Shown here one piece after another: positions 47,031 to 58,285 of a stretch of DNA of 64,000 nucleotides. Under the pieces are notes generated by a model. It was not told the DNA's origin, ran no database searches, and worked only from the letters and a program-made list of their open reading frames with translations. Source of the stretch: Bolinopsis microptera (taxonomy: Eukaryota; Ctenophora; Tentaculata; Lobata; Bolinopsidae). Positions within the stretch are counted from its first letter, which is position 1. Each line of letters starts with the position of its first letter. The translations under genes and the position numbers were made by a program. The stretch is from assembly GCF_026151205.1 (NCBI RefSeq), contig NC_087072.1, forward strand, positions 19,744,103 to 19,808,102. Reading direction: 5' to 3'.

Positions 47031-48684
47031 AAGGGGGCCGGGGGGGTCTTCATCAAAATTCTCTCGAAATTGATTTTATAGTTGTTTCTTATAGTAAGGA
47101 GTGATATTTATCAGCTGCTTTTGATCCCATGGAAAAATATTGTTCCTAGCCGATATTATCGCTGGTCAAAGGTCAGCGCTCATGTGTAATTGTATTGCGA
47201 GAGCAATTTTCAATCGCGCGTCCTGAAAATCGAGTCTAACAAGAAATGCGGCCGCTTTTTTTTGTGCATGGCCGCTCAATTTCCCGATCCGTGATGGCGT
47301 ATTTTATCATTTTCTATACAACCTGAGGACCCCAGTTTTTACTGTTTATAAGTATGCAGATATGGCGAAGTGACAGGCCGAGCGCCACCAAGTTAATATA
47401 ATTCCATATTGAATTTGAAAATCGTGTATATTTTTAAAAACCATATGCTTATTGTTTATGCACCCGACACGGATGTGTGCAAAATAGTATAAGTAACTCA
47501 AAATAATAATAGTATGCTATCAATTAGTGCCTAGTGGGATATGTACATGGTGAAATTAACAATGTACTTGGTCAGTTCAGCGCCGCGCGCCAACAATTAG
47601 CTGATTCGGATTATTCAGCAAAATAACTTTGCGCAGGTAGTCACGTGGGCGATTACAGTGTACGTGTGCAGGCAGGTACGGTCGCTCGCACGCTCGCAGG
47701 TACGGTCGCAAAGCTACCATATACAAAAAAAAACCTCGTTCGCTAACCCTTGTCCTTGACTCTTTTGTGCCTTCGGCACTTTGAGTCATGGATCGGGAAA
47801 AAATCTATCTTCTCCTACATTTTTGAAGCAATCACCCTGAAACTTTCAGGATATTTTTTAGGGATCATTTAGAAGAAAAGTATTGAGCCGAATTTGGGAG
47901 ATAGGCCTCAGAAATTTTTTTAATTTTTTTTATCTCACACTTATTTTACTTCGGAGTATTCCAACAGCCACATTGTTACACAAGTGTAACTAGCCAATTA
48001 CAGGAAGCCGAAGGATTTAATTAGGCCAGTGACGGTTAAGGTAGTGTGTACCATACTTTCTTTGCCCAAGACTTCGCTGCAATGGACAGCTTCTCATTTA
48101 ACCCTCACACACGATTTCTCGAATATTCGGCTGAGTATACCGGGGGCTGCATAGACCACTCAGGATCTTTAGCTGAATGTCGACGACACTCACCCCACGA
48201 CTAGGCAGGCAGTGGGTTTCGAACTCGCAATCTCACGATTACAAATCCGATGATTAACCAACTACGCTACCTGGCCGTTATTCGATTTTGAAAATCTTGG
48301 ACCTCATTTTTTGTTGATTTTTTCAGGTCCAAGATTTTCAAAATCGAATAAAAAAGGTCTATCTCAAAATTGGGCTCGACACCTATCTTCTAAATGATCC
48401 CTAGAACATATCCTAAAAGTTTCAGGGTGATTGCTCAAAAAATGTAGGAGAAGAAAGATTTTTAGACTCGATTTTCAGGACACGCGATTGAAAATCGCTC
48501 GCACAATACAATTACACATGAGCGCTGACTTTGACCAGCAATAATTTCGGCTAGGAACAATATTTTTCCATGGGACTAAAAGCAGCTGATAGATATCACT
48601 CCCTTCTATCAGAAACAACTATAAAATCAATTTCGAGAGATTTTTGATGAAGACCCCCCCCCCCCCCCCCCCCCGGCCCCCTTA
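47031..48684. mobile_element. Fold-back element with long inverted arms, interrupted by a nested insertion
   Basis: The left arm starts AAGGGGGCCGGGGGGGTCTT at 47031. The right arm ends with the complementary poly-C run and GGCCCCCTT at about 48683. Left 47031-47240 pairs with right 48463-48684, and left about 47795-47915 pairs with right about 48345-48462. The arms are therefore about 340 bp, and the left one is split by about 555 bp (47240-47798) absent from the right. That insert has its own inverted ends: TCCCGATCCGTGATG near 47283 and CATGGATCGGGA near 47787. The central spacer carries a SINE copy. No transposase frame is seen. Confidence 0.78.
47990..48292 (-). mobile_element. tRNA-derived SINE-like copy inside the fold-back element
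   Basis: On the minus strand the copy starts with a tRNA-like head (GGCCAGGTAGCGTAGTTGG, box A-like; GAGTTCGAAACC, box B-like). It continues with CAGCCGAATATTCG and GAGGGTTAAATGAGAAG, the body motifs shared with the copy at 31437-31625. The cloverleaf is imperfect in the anticodon stem, so it is not called as a functional tRNA. Confidence 0.75.
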
Positions 48685-49935
48685 ATACTCATCATATTGT
48701 GTTTATTACATTATAACCATTGATATACACAGCTGTGGATTGCGCACAAGGCCGCTGCAGCGGTGCTGTGAGTCAGGAGGGGTCACATGACACTCAACCC
48801 ACCCAATTTGACACTTCAATTGTTGTTACTAATTATATCGATCAGTTATATATAATGTAGAAATCTATACTTACACACATCTTCTGGATATCTCTGAAGC
48901 AAGGAGATCATTCTATGATATTAAAAAATAATATAATAATAGTTTAAACTTTTAGATTATGAAATTTAAAAATTTAGAATAAAGTAAAGTAAAGTGAAGT
49001 AAAGTAAAGTAAAAATTATGACATAACATCATCACACATAACATTTAGAATACAAGTCAAGTTAATGAAATATTTTTAGAATAACTTCACTTCTGTTTTA
49101 GAATTTTTATTTAATTTTGAATTCATTAGTTTAGGCTTAGTGCCGTCATTTTAATGAGTGACTAGCACCGCGCTGATATTATTATTAAATCTAAAATAGC
49201 TAATAATTTAATAAATTATTAACAGGCCCCTTAACGTGGGCAATAATATACGCTTTATAAATTATATAAACAAATTGCAGTCTATTTTTCCAATGTTGTT
49301 AAGTGTCTCTTTAGATCTGTTTTGGTGTTTTGTGGGAGTTCCCACATTTGTTGGTTGAGAATGCTCAACATAACAAACATGATGCTTGACTGCTTTATTG
49401 ACCCGGACAGGCACCGGGGGCAGACATCCCAACACCAGTGCATTGGGACATAGTGTTGGTCTGCTTCAGGACGTGTTAGATCCTAGAGAAGCCGCCATCC
49501 CCTCTACTGCTTTAGCTCAGCGGCAGCATGAGCCCTGGTTTCCTGCCACATTGGTACCTCTGAAAGTACAGAAAAGTAGTGGATTTCGGGGTCCAGGATC
49601 CTCCCTCTTTAATCTTTATGGTGGTGTTATTTCTCTGAGATGTTTGCAGAGTCTTTATTTTATGATCTTTCTAGTTTAGTTGGATAAATCCTGGAGAGCA
49701 TCATTTTGACCTGATAGAAATTTATGATTGAGATGAATTTTAGAGTAGTATACAGTAAAAAGTGTATTTTACATAGCATAATCTAATTTTCATGAGCATA
49801 TCTAATTTTCATGAGTTTATTATCGGATGTTCAAGGTTAACTATGTTTATTATGATATTATTATTCATTGTAATATGGCAATAAAATTTAAATTTTGTTT
49901 TACTTAAAATTTGTTTTACTTAGTGACAGAACAAC
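48685..49935. other. Repeat-derived non-coding region
   Basis: It contains an AAAGT/GAAGT microsatellite at about 48981-49015 and AT-rich sequence. A GC-richer block (49386-49680) with an open frame lacks any family signal and may be the 5' part of the retrotransposon fragment that follows. Confidence 0.35.
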
Positions 49936-49939
49936 TTAA

Positions 49940-50672
49940 AATGCACAGGTGTGCCACGAAAACAAGTAAGTATACAAGAAAACCTGAAAAGCAATCCAAA
50001 TTTAGGTTCCAACTTCCAAACCATGGAAAAATTGTAAAGACTTGATACTGCGTAAGGAGTGGTCTAACACTGTAACTAATAAGAACCCTGGTGGTAATAT
50101 TTTGCTCTACCAAGTATTTAGTGATTATCGTAGGATGCTCAAAGCTATCATTAAAGCTGCCAAACGTTGGCATTACTGTAACGAAATCCTAAACAACTGT
50201 GAAAACAGCAAGAAAACCTAGCAAATTATTAACGAACTTAGGGGCAAGAAAAAGAGGAAAACCAACCCCCATTTATCATTGATAACCAAAGAATAGTTGG
50301 TAGAAGAGCCATCACTAATGGATTCAATGCTTGGTCTCTATTGCACCCAAGCTGAATGAGACACTAAATGATCTATCTCATGGCCTGCCTATGTTACCCA
50401 TGAAAAATTTCTATGACTTCCTGAATCCGATAAATGAAAAAACTATTAGGCTAGAAGATTGCTCCTCGAAAGAAATATTGAAAATCATAAGCGAGTTTGA
50501 AAATGGTTAAACTAGTGACATTTCCATATTAGTGTAGTAAAAAAATTGTCTTTTCTCGATAACTACCGTCCTATCTCCACACTGTCCGTCTTCGGTAAAC
50601 TCTTTGAAAAGCTCACATATTCTAGAATATACGAATTTGTTAGCTCCAAGGCACAGGAGGAGCTAAGTGCAA
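49940..50672 (+). pseudogene. Decayed non-LTR reverse transcriptase fragment (5' half)
   Basis: Translated in shifting frames, the segment gives the pre-RT linker of CR1/Jockey-type ORF2 proteins: KEWSNTV, then ANDYRRML-like and IINELRGKKKRK segments. The conserved N-terminal RT block follows (YRPISTLSVFGKLFEKL). At least one stop (the Trp expected before QIINEL is TAG) and several frameshifts interrupt it. It ends abruptly after SRIYEFVSSKAQ, where a short tandem repeat begins. No intact endonuclease domain is seen upstream. Confidence 0.72.
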
Positions 50673-50675
50673 AGA

Positions 50676-50835
50676 AACTGCCACTAACTGCTACTAACTG
50701 CCACTAACTGCCACAAACCATGCCACTAACTGCTACTAACTGCCACTAACTGCCACTAACTGCTACAATCGCGCCCACGCATTTGCGCGCGACAGTAGCA
50801 GTTAGTGGCAGTTAGTGGCAGTTAGTGGCAGTTTT
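50676..50835. repeat. Inverted pair of 10-bp tandem arrays
   Basis: A run of 10-bp units (ACTGCCACTA, with ACTGCTACTA variants) spans about 50676-50766. After about 26 bp of GC-rich spacer, the reverse-complement units (TAGTGGCAGT) follow at about 50793-50835. The single strand could fold into a long hairpin. It caps the 3' break of the RT fragment. Confidence 0.88.
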
Positions 50836-53341
50836 TATGCGCGTCGGGATTTCAAATCGAGCGCTCATCAATTTTTATAATAGCAAGTCCGCAGCGTTTA
50901 GAGCTGCATTGTTGATTACTGGGCCGCGCTCACAGCTCGGCCTGTCATTCCGCCGAATCTCTATTCATTAATGAACATGATAGCCTGAGGTCCCCAGGTA
51001 ACATTGTTGACTAAACCAAACTGTGCACGTTGCGCTAGATGTCAAATGTTGCATATAGCGTATACGTTTTTTAAAACTATTTTTTATTTGATTTGACTTA
51101 ACTTGTAGTAAACGGTCGGCCGTTTTACAACACGTCAATATGACTGCTTGTGTTACTGTTAGTTTCGACATTAAATATTTTGTTCTCGCATGAGTATATG
51201 AATGTTTGATATGAATTATGAAATAAGATGTAAGAAGTCGTGTATTGTGTAATAGATTCAGAAAACTCGTAAATGTGCAAGTATATGAATATTTATATCA
51301 TATCCATTAAATTATAATTATATTCATGGGACCAGCAAAAGCTCACAGTTAACAGCATTTATTTTTATTTATGATAAGATGATAAGTTCGTTATGCATGA
51401 GCAATTTTTAATTTAGTTCGTATCAGGCTAGGAGTCTAGTAATCAAGTTTTATTTGTTAATAAAATAAACTTCTCTACGGTATTAGGTAAACTAGGAAAG
51501 AAAAATTTTTAGGAAAGAAAAATTTTTATTTACCACAAATAATCAATACATAATGCAAATGTTATATTCATAAATAAATTCAAATTTCAATTTCAAACAC
51601 ATATACAGTACGCCGCGCACACAGCCACAATTTAAAATTGTTCAGAAATTCGTAGGTCAGCTGTAGGCGCCGCGCACAGGATCTATTTAATTGTTAACTT
51701 ACAATTACATGTCACATTTCTTAATTACTAGAGCCAAAATTTCAGAAGCAAAATAATTTAAAAGATATTTCTGTCGTTTACTCAGTACAGGCCGTGAGCA
51801 CTGCGATCTAATTAATATAATAATGGAGAGATTCCAAAAAACCGCGCGCTCGTTATTTATTGTGATTAAATTGAGTGCGCGCCACTGTGAACAGCAGTAC
51901 CGCTCAAGCATGAATTAGTACTGAGCGGTACGCAGTTCTGCGTGAGGCGTAGACATTTGTAGCACACGTTTCATTCAACTAATCCATTAATCCATGTGAC
52001 ATGTACAATGTAATTATATTAAAGCAAAAAGAGTATTAATTTTAGTAATAATTGACGTAAACATATGTGTTTAAATAACATCTATAATCTAGCGAGTTAC
52101 TAATACCGTTCGCGTTTGTTTGTATTCTTGATTATATATCTTTACACTAGCCTATATTATGATGGAGATATACATTATATAATTGCTCCAATATTCAACA
52201 CTGCTAAACAACAAATACCTACTCGCCCATCGATGAAGCAGTCGCCAAAACAAAGCTCAAAGTTAATATATCTTCGTACTTCGTTTTGGAAACTGTAGAA
52301 TTCCAATAAATAATTAGTGTTTCAATCGTGTATTCGATGGGCAAGCACTCGCCACTTGAGGCCGAGACAAACGGCACCAGCTCCGCCCCGCAACCGTGAA
52401 GTAAGGCGGGGTGGTGGTGTGCGCCGTTTATACGGCCCACAGCACGAGACATTTTGAGCTCCAAGACTTAAGACTATGAAAGTCCCGAATTAAACGTAGC
52501 GACTTACCATCGTCAGCCGTCAAAAATTTAGAATTTGTATGTTATAAACTCTACACCTGCTATCAGTCTAACATGTAATTTAGTTTGTTATTGGCTAAAT
52601 TTTCAACTCGATTAAGCGATGCAGACGGATGAACTAGGCTTCTCCTCCGTCAAAAACACAATGAGAGGGGATTGTGGAAGGACACGAACACTATTCGTTA
52701 ACTCGTACCCCGGGTACCCCCTAGAACTGTGTCCCATCAGAGAGAGCCCATCACCCGTCAGATCGAAAACAGTGTTTTAGTTTTGATATATGCTGTACCA
52801 ATTACAATAAATGGTAAGTCAAGGCTGACGTTGGTAGCAAAGTATAAAGTGACACGTCACAACAAAATAACCACTACACACTACACACACTATACGCTAT
52901 AACTATTGTACACAGTACACAGTATAACTAAAATATGAAATATAAACAAGTTACAAGAGACAAAAGAGTTTACAGAAGAGTTTTACATCGGCTCAGCACC
53001 GCCAGGACATTGGCTATACACGTGGGTCAATTAGTTTGATTTGGTATGGTTCGACCGGGAAAGTGGTCGAAATTAGTGCTCTTAATGAGTCATCACTGTC
53101 GTCTGAATATTAGAGCGGGAACTTCCCAAGTTTCGGCCGACAACGCGCGCGCATAGCATCGGCGCGCAATGCTATGCGCGCGCGTTTCAATATTGCTGAG
53201 TCATTCGGCGGTTGCGCTCAGCGTAACTTGGAAATGAGTTGTATGTTGTTTACCTAAATTCAAGCATGGTATTCATAGATAAGCTTGTCAGTCAGTAAGT
53301 GCTTAAGTGGGAATAACAGGCAAATGAATATCACTTCATAA
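50836..53341. other. Repeat-rich non-coding region with GC-rich islets
   Basis: No gene is supported. CpG-containing islets (for example GCGCGC-rich sequence near 51840 and 52340-52450) interrupt AT-rich DNA. The motif CCTGTCATTCCGCC near 50940 recurs at about 55636 and, inverted, resembles sequence near 47370, which points to dispersed repeats. The right end is probably the 3' UTR of the RT ORF that follows. Confidence 0.35.
53142..53186. repeat. Perfect 18-bp GC-rich hairpin
   Basis: AACGCGCGCGCATAGCAT at 53142-53159 and its exact reverse complement at 53169-53186, with a 9-base loop. It lies about 155 bp beyond the stop of the minus-strand RT ORF, so it could be part of that element's 3' end. 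Confidence 0.85.
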
Positions 53342-54697
53342 TCAGAATTCAGTGAAATTTCTGTCACACCACTCAGTTCCATACCGGTTTTGAGCTCTTA
53401 GAAGTGACTGTTTAAGTAAATTCTTGACAGATCCGCATGTGGAGGTGAAATTTAACGGGCCAACTTTACGGAATTCGTTCCACAGCCATGCAGATTTATA
53501 AATAAATTGATTAGTTGGAGAGGGTGTAATGAACAGATTATCTTTCCTATTTGATATGTTGAATAAGTAGTATAACGAAATTGGTACTCGTGACTTAATG
53601 ATCTTAAAAAGTTCCATTAAACAACGGTATCGGTACAGGTTCTCTGTAACAAGTAATTCATGTTTTGTGAATAGAGGCTTAGTGGACTCTTTAACATAGA
53701 ATTCAGATCCTAGACGTTGAGAATTAATTGGTCTTGCTCTAGCACATGTCTTGAATTTGTCTACATAAGCTTCATAGTCTCCAAATAGAATCCTGATACA
53801 CTTCTTTTGAGTAATAAATAGTGGTTTTAACTGATTATTGGGAATACCTCCCCAGACAGAAATAGCATAACCTAGGTGTGATTCAAAGAGAGAATGATAT
53901 ATTTGTTTATATAGTGATTCTGGTAAGCATTTCTTAATACGGTAGATACGTCCACAAGCACTTCTTAGTTTCTTGTTGAGGGATGATATATGTGGTTTCC
54001 AGCTCAATTTATCATCCATGATTACTCCGAGAAACTTTGTCTGACTTACACGTTTAATTATTTTGTTATTAATGGACAAGTTTTGGCTATCTATATCGGC
54101 ATCTAATTCGTTATTATTACGTTTAGAGGGAGAAAAATACATGTAACAACACTTCTTTACATTAATGTGCAGTAGGTTAACTCCCATATACTTGTTTACG
54201 GCCTGTAGTACTTCATTAGCCAATTCATATGCTTTATTTCTCGAATCGGCAGCGACAAATATATTAGTATCGTCTGCAAATAAGACAAATTTACCCTTTT
54301 TAGTTATATTGCATATGTCATTGATGTACAGTAGGAAAAGTAGAGGTGCTAATACACTACCCTGAGGGACCCCGAATTCAACCGGTAATTCATCAGATTT
54401 GGTATCCAAAACGTTTACAAATTGTTTCCTATTAGACAAATAACTAGAGATAAGATTCAGAGCATTTCCTCTTATGCCATAGTTGTTTAATTTTGTAGTT
54501 AGTTTACAGTGGTCTAGAGTGTCAAAGGCTTTTGAGAGATCGATAAAGACCCCTAGGACATGTTGCTTTTTACTAATTAACGATTCTATATGTTCTACAG
54601 AGTAGTTCAGTGCATGGCTGGTGGAGTGTCCTTTTCTAAAGATAGATCGGAGCGCAGCAAAAAATTTAATAGCTTGTCCTGGACCGAATTCTACCAA
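53342..54697 (-). mobile_element. 5'-truncated non-LTR retrotransposon reverse transcriptase
   Basis: An uninterrupted 451-codon frame covers most of an RT domain: FRKGHSTSHALNY, VFIDLSKAFDTLDH, GVPQGSVLAPLLFLLYIND, the catalytic FADDTNIFV, and the FLGVIMDDKLSW region. A typical C-terminal domain follows. The FxDLSKAFDTxDH and GVPQGSVL blocks point to CR1/Jockey-like elements. The endonuclease and the first RT block are missing, so the copy is truncated at its 5' side, as is usual for target-primed insertions. The intact frame implies a fairly young insertion. The first codon shown is simply the edge of the open frame, not a real start. Confidence 0.9.
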
Positions 54698-56389
54698 ATA
54701 TTATCACTACAAGTATAACACTTTTCGGATTTAGAAGGGTGCTGTCCAGACTATGAGTATGTTAACAGTGCGCGGTGATATGATTGAAGCTGAAGTCAGC
54801 ACTAAAAATTAAAGTAGATATTATTATTAGAAAATATATGAATTTGGGACAAAATAATTTACTATCGAAGTTGATTCACGATGTCAATCCTTCGCAGCTC
54901 GGTGAGGCACAGTGGTGCATCTCGCCGATCCATCTCTGGTTGCGAGAAGCATTATTTGATGCGCGCGCGACCCAGTAGTGCATCGCGCTACAACTATCGA
55001 AGGAAATAAATATTAACTTTTTGATAAGAAAAGCGATTACTAACTACAGTTACACAAACACTGCATGGCAATACGATTACAAATTGTTTATTAAATGTTA
55101 AATCCGGGTATCGCTATTAGTATTGTGCTATTGTGCCAAAATTACAATATTATATGGTCAATCGTAATCATTTGCAATTTGGAAGACCCCTTTGCTGATA
55201 TGTAAACGACCCCTTATATTAACTTGATTGTAGCAAACCGCGTGATGTTTATTGATCATCAGTTCGATAGGACGATAGTTATGAGAAAAGCTACAAAACT
55301 ACAATTTCCATAACCATTTTTATAACTAAACGCTTGATTGACGGTTCAGAATTTTATTTGAATAACAGGGCCTCCCACGGATTAAACAGTTTTGTGCGGA
55401 GAAAGAAGTGAAGAGAGTACGAAGCCAAAGAGTTCTCCGACAATTGTTCCAGCTAGCCTCACCGCAGCAACGCCAACAGCAAGCAGGGACTTATCCATGC
55501 AAGGCCCATGCAACCTATACAACGCTGACCCAGAATGGACATGCCACGGTACCACTATAATATTTGCTTTTATTCTCCTTGATTGCACTAGCAGTAGCAG
55601 AATTTGCTGCTTGTAATTCCTGGGCGTTGCTGAACCTGTCATTCCGCCCTATCTGCTATAGGCATATTTTTAATCGCCATAATATGTTCAATGTTAAATC
55701 AATGTGTTTAACTTAATAAATACAAAAGCCTGAGCGAGGTATACCGTTCCCAGGTAAATTCATCTTTGCAAGTTGAATTTGCGTTTCTGAAACCACTCTC
55801 TGCACTGGTAATTGTATTTAAAAGGGAACACAAAATGATGTACGTGACCAAAATTATTCCCCGCGCGACGCAATTAGATTCTCTTTCAGCATTAAGTTTC
55901 AGTTTCTGGGTAATTCGCGCGTAAAATCATATTTGCACGTGTGCGTTCCATGTTCTCAGAATTAGGCAACGGTAAGTTTAATCTTTAACTTTAACCGTTT
56001 TGAAACAGGTGCTGTTATTTCATGCTGGGAATCCCAAAAAGTGCTTGATCGGCCAGTTCATCATTGTGTCTTGCTAAATACTTGGTTAGTTTCATTATGC
56101 TTCGACTAATCATCACTGTTGGATTGGGGATGGTATTCAACTGTTGAGGGCCTACTGTAACAGCCATTGATACGCTTATAGTTATCAGACAGCAACTAAC
56201 TGATATCCAATGGGTCTCAGCCATAGAACAATACAGGCTCAACGGTGGCTCGGAAAAGTATAATCTTCATGGTCTTATATATGATTTTGGTCTATTAGAA
56301 CGAGTTTTAAGTGAAATATATCCTCCAGAGATGATTACTAATAAAAATAATACTTCAGTTCGTGAAACTGACTTTTTAGATATTTATAG
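54698..56389. other. Non-coding repeat-derived region
   Basis: No gene is supported. GCGCGC-containing patches (54950-54990, 55860-55925) and another CCTGTCATTCCGCC copy (about 55636) suggest old mobile elements. Overlapping open frames on both strands near 55392-55642 and at 56015-56242 show no family features. Confidence 0.35.
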
Positions 56390-58285
56390 TCTTAGGCCCG
56401 TATTCACCAACCTTTAGGTCATACTTAAGCAGCGTTTTAAGTATGAGGTCGGACTTAAAAAGGAGTTTAAGTGGCAACTTTAAAAATGGTATTCACCAAA
56501 TTCACGATTAAGTGTCACACTTAATTTTTAAGGGTGACACTTAAAATCCCTTAAATTTGGTTAAGAGAACATATCTGGAGAGGTAGGGTTTCTTTAATTT
56601 TTAGTAACCAATTAATTAGAAATCTCTTGATTAATTAGGAACGTTCACAAAAAGTGAAGTGAGTTGTGTCCACATGATGTTTTGTCCACATGATGTTTGA
56701 ACAATACCGTGTAAGCAAACGTTTATGACGCTGGATGACTAACCTCCGTTGAATCTGAATGAAGTTGTGATATAGGATATACAATGGTTTTATATCATGG
56801 TTAGATAACTTAGCTAATACCGAATAATCTCCAGGAAGTACTATTTATGTAAAGTTAAAGATCTATCATCCTATAATTCTATCAGTTTATTACACATTGG
56901 GGTGTCTTATTACCAGTCTGATAAAGTAGTAAAGTGCAGTATGACACTACTTGAACACAGATTCTGAGCCAAGCATTGTGATGTCAAGGATACATCTCAC
57001 GTGTTGATAAAAGGTGTTACAAATACCTGAAATATAACGTTGAGTATTTGTGCAAGGAAACGGAGTAAAGTATAGTTGCACAATCGTAATGCAAACTATA
57101 AAATAATATTAGTACGGCATATGGGTGAAAGGAGGCGTTGGCAATAAGCCAATCTTCGCCTGGATTGCTGCTTGTTAGAAAATATTGTCTCGCCTCTCCA
57201 AAAAAAGAAAGCAGAAATTAGAAACCACAAAACAAGTTGCATATATAAAAACAACAGTTTTATAAGACTCAGTTCTAACTCTCTAATAGTAGTCCTCAAT
57301 GTAATCAACAACTTAACAGAAACAGAAATTTCTGAACAGTGTTAGCTACAATAATAAATACAATTCATATCTAGGCCACTTGAACGAACACCTATGCAAC
57401 AATAAGACAACAATAAGACAACAATAAGACAACATTAAGATAACAAACACCGATAAGACAACAAAATATGATAAAATATTAAGACTACATTAAGACAACA
57501 TTAAGACATCATTAAGACAACATTAAGACAACAAACTCATTTAAGACAACATTAAGACAAAAAATTCATTTAAAACAACATTAAGACAACAAACTCGTTT
57601 ATTAAGACTACATTAATGCAAAAAAATGTTTAGAATATGTAATATACTTTAACCCGTTATATTATATATATATTATATTAATTAAATATATATATTATAT
57701 TAATTAAAAGTCGGTTTAATTTTCAATCCCTTCGGCCGGGATTTCACTGCCGCAGTTAAAAAGGGTAGGATTATTAACCCGCTGAGTCAGTAACACATAA
57801 TCGCATAATCAGTTTTCATGGATAATTAAGCCATTATTAGGCACTGCATTCCATTTTACTATATTTGTATAAAGCGAGACGACATAATCCGTGCCATTTT
57901 ACTGACACCACGGCATAAACTTTAACGCGACTTTCCGCAAAAACCGTAAAAGATATACAACTGAAACATTTTTGACTGGGTCAAATGCTTTAATGGCCTC
58001 CAAATCAATAGGAGTTTTAGAGCCCAAGATTTGGACCCCTCAAAAACGCGAATTAAATAGGTAATAATTATTTTAGTTTCTTGAGTCTTGACACCATTTC
58101 AGGTTTATACGGGTTCCTGCTAGTATAATACTTACGTAAATATATTATCTGAGTAACAAGATTTGAACTTTATTTAATTGTTTCAATTATGTAATAATGG
58201 ATTACACAGGATTTACACAGGATTACACAGGATTACACAGGATTAAGGATTTACACAGGATTAAAATTAAATTATAGATCCATTA
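56390..58285. other. Repeat-rich region with TTAAG-type and AAGACAACA-type tandem repeats
   Basis: 56395-56570 is dense in TTAAGT motifs and short palindromes (CTTAAATTTTAAG-like). 57400-57610 is a degenerate tandem of AACATTAAGACA. A long AT run lies at 57655-57715 (TATATTATATTAATTAA). 58200-58260 has four ATTACACAGG units. No coding region is seen. Confidence 0.6.

Noticed and set aside
48181..48290. A tRNA-Thr(TGT) gene on the minus strand
   Set aside because: Box A and box B are present, but the anticodon stem mispairs and a SINE-like body follows directly, so it is treated as a SINE head.
49386..49679. 97-aa plus-strand frame as a host gene
   Set aside because: No domain, no splice partner, and it sits in a retroelement-rich block; not supportable.
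49940..54697. One retrotransposon split by inversion (5' half at 50 kb on +, 3' half at 53-54.7 kb on -)
   Set aside because: Twin-priming would place the inverted 5' part next to the truncated 5' end at 54.7 kb, not beyond the 3' end; the pieces also differ greatly in decay. Independent copies are simpler.
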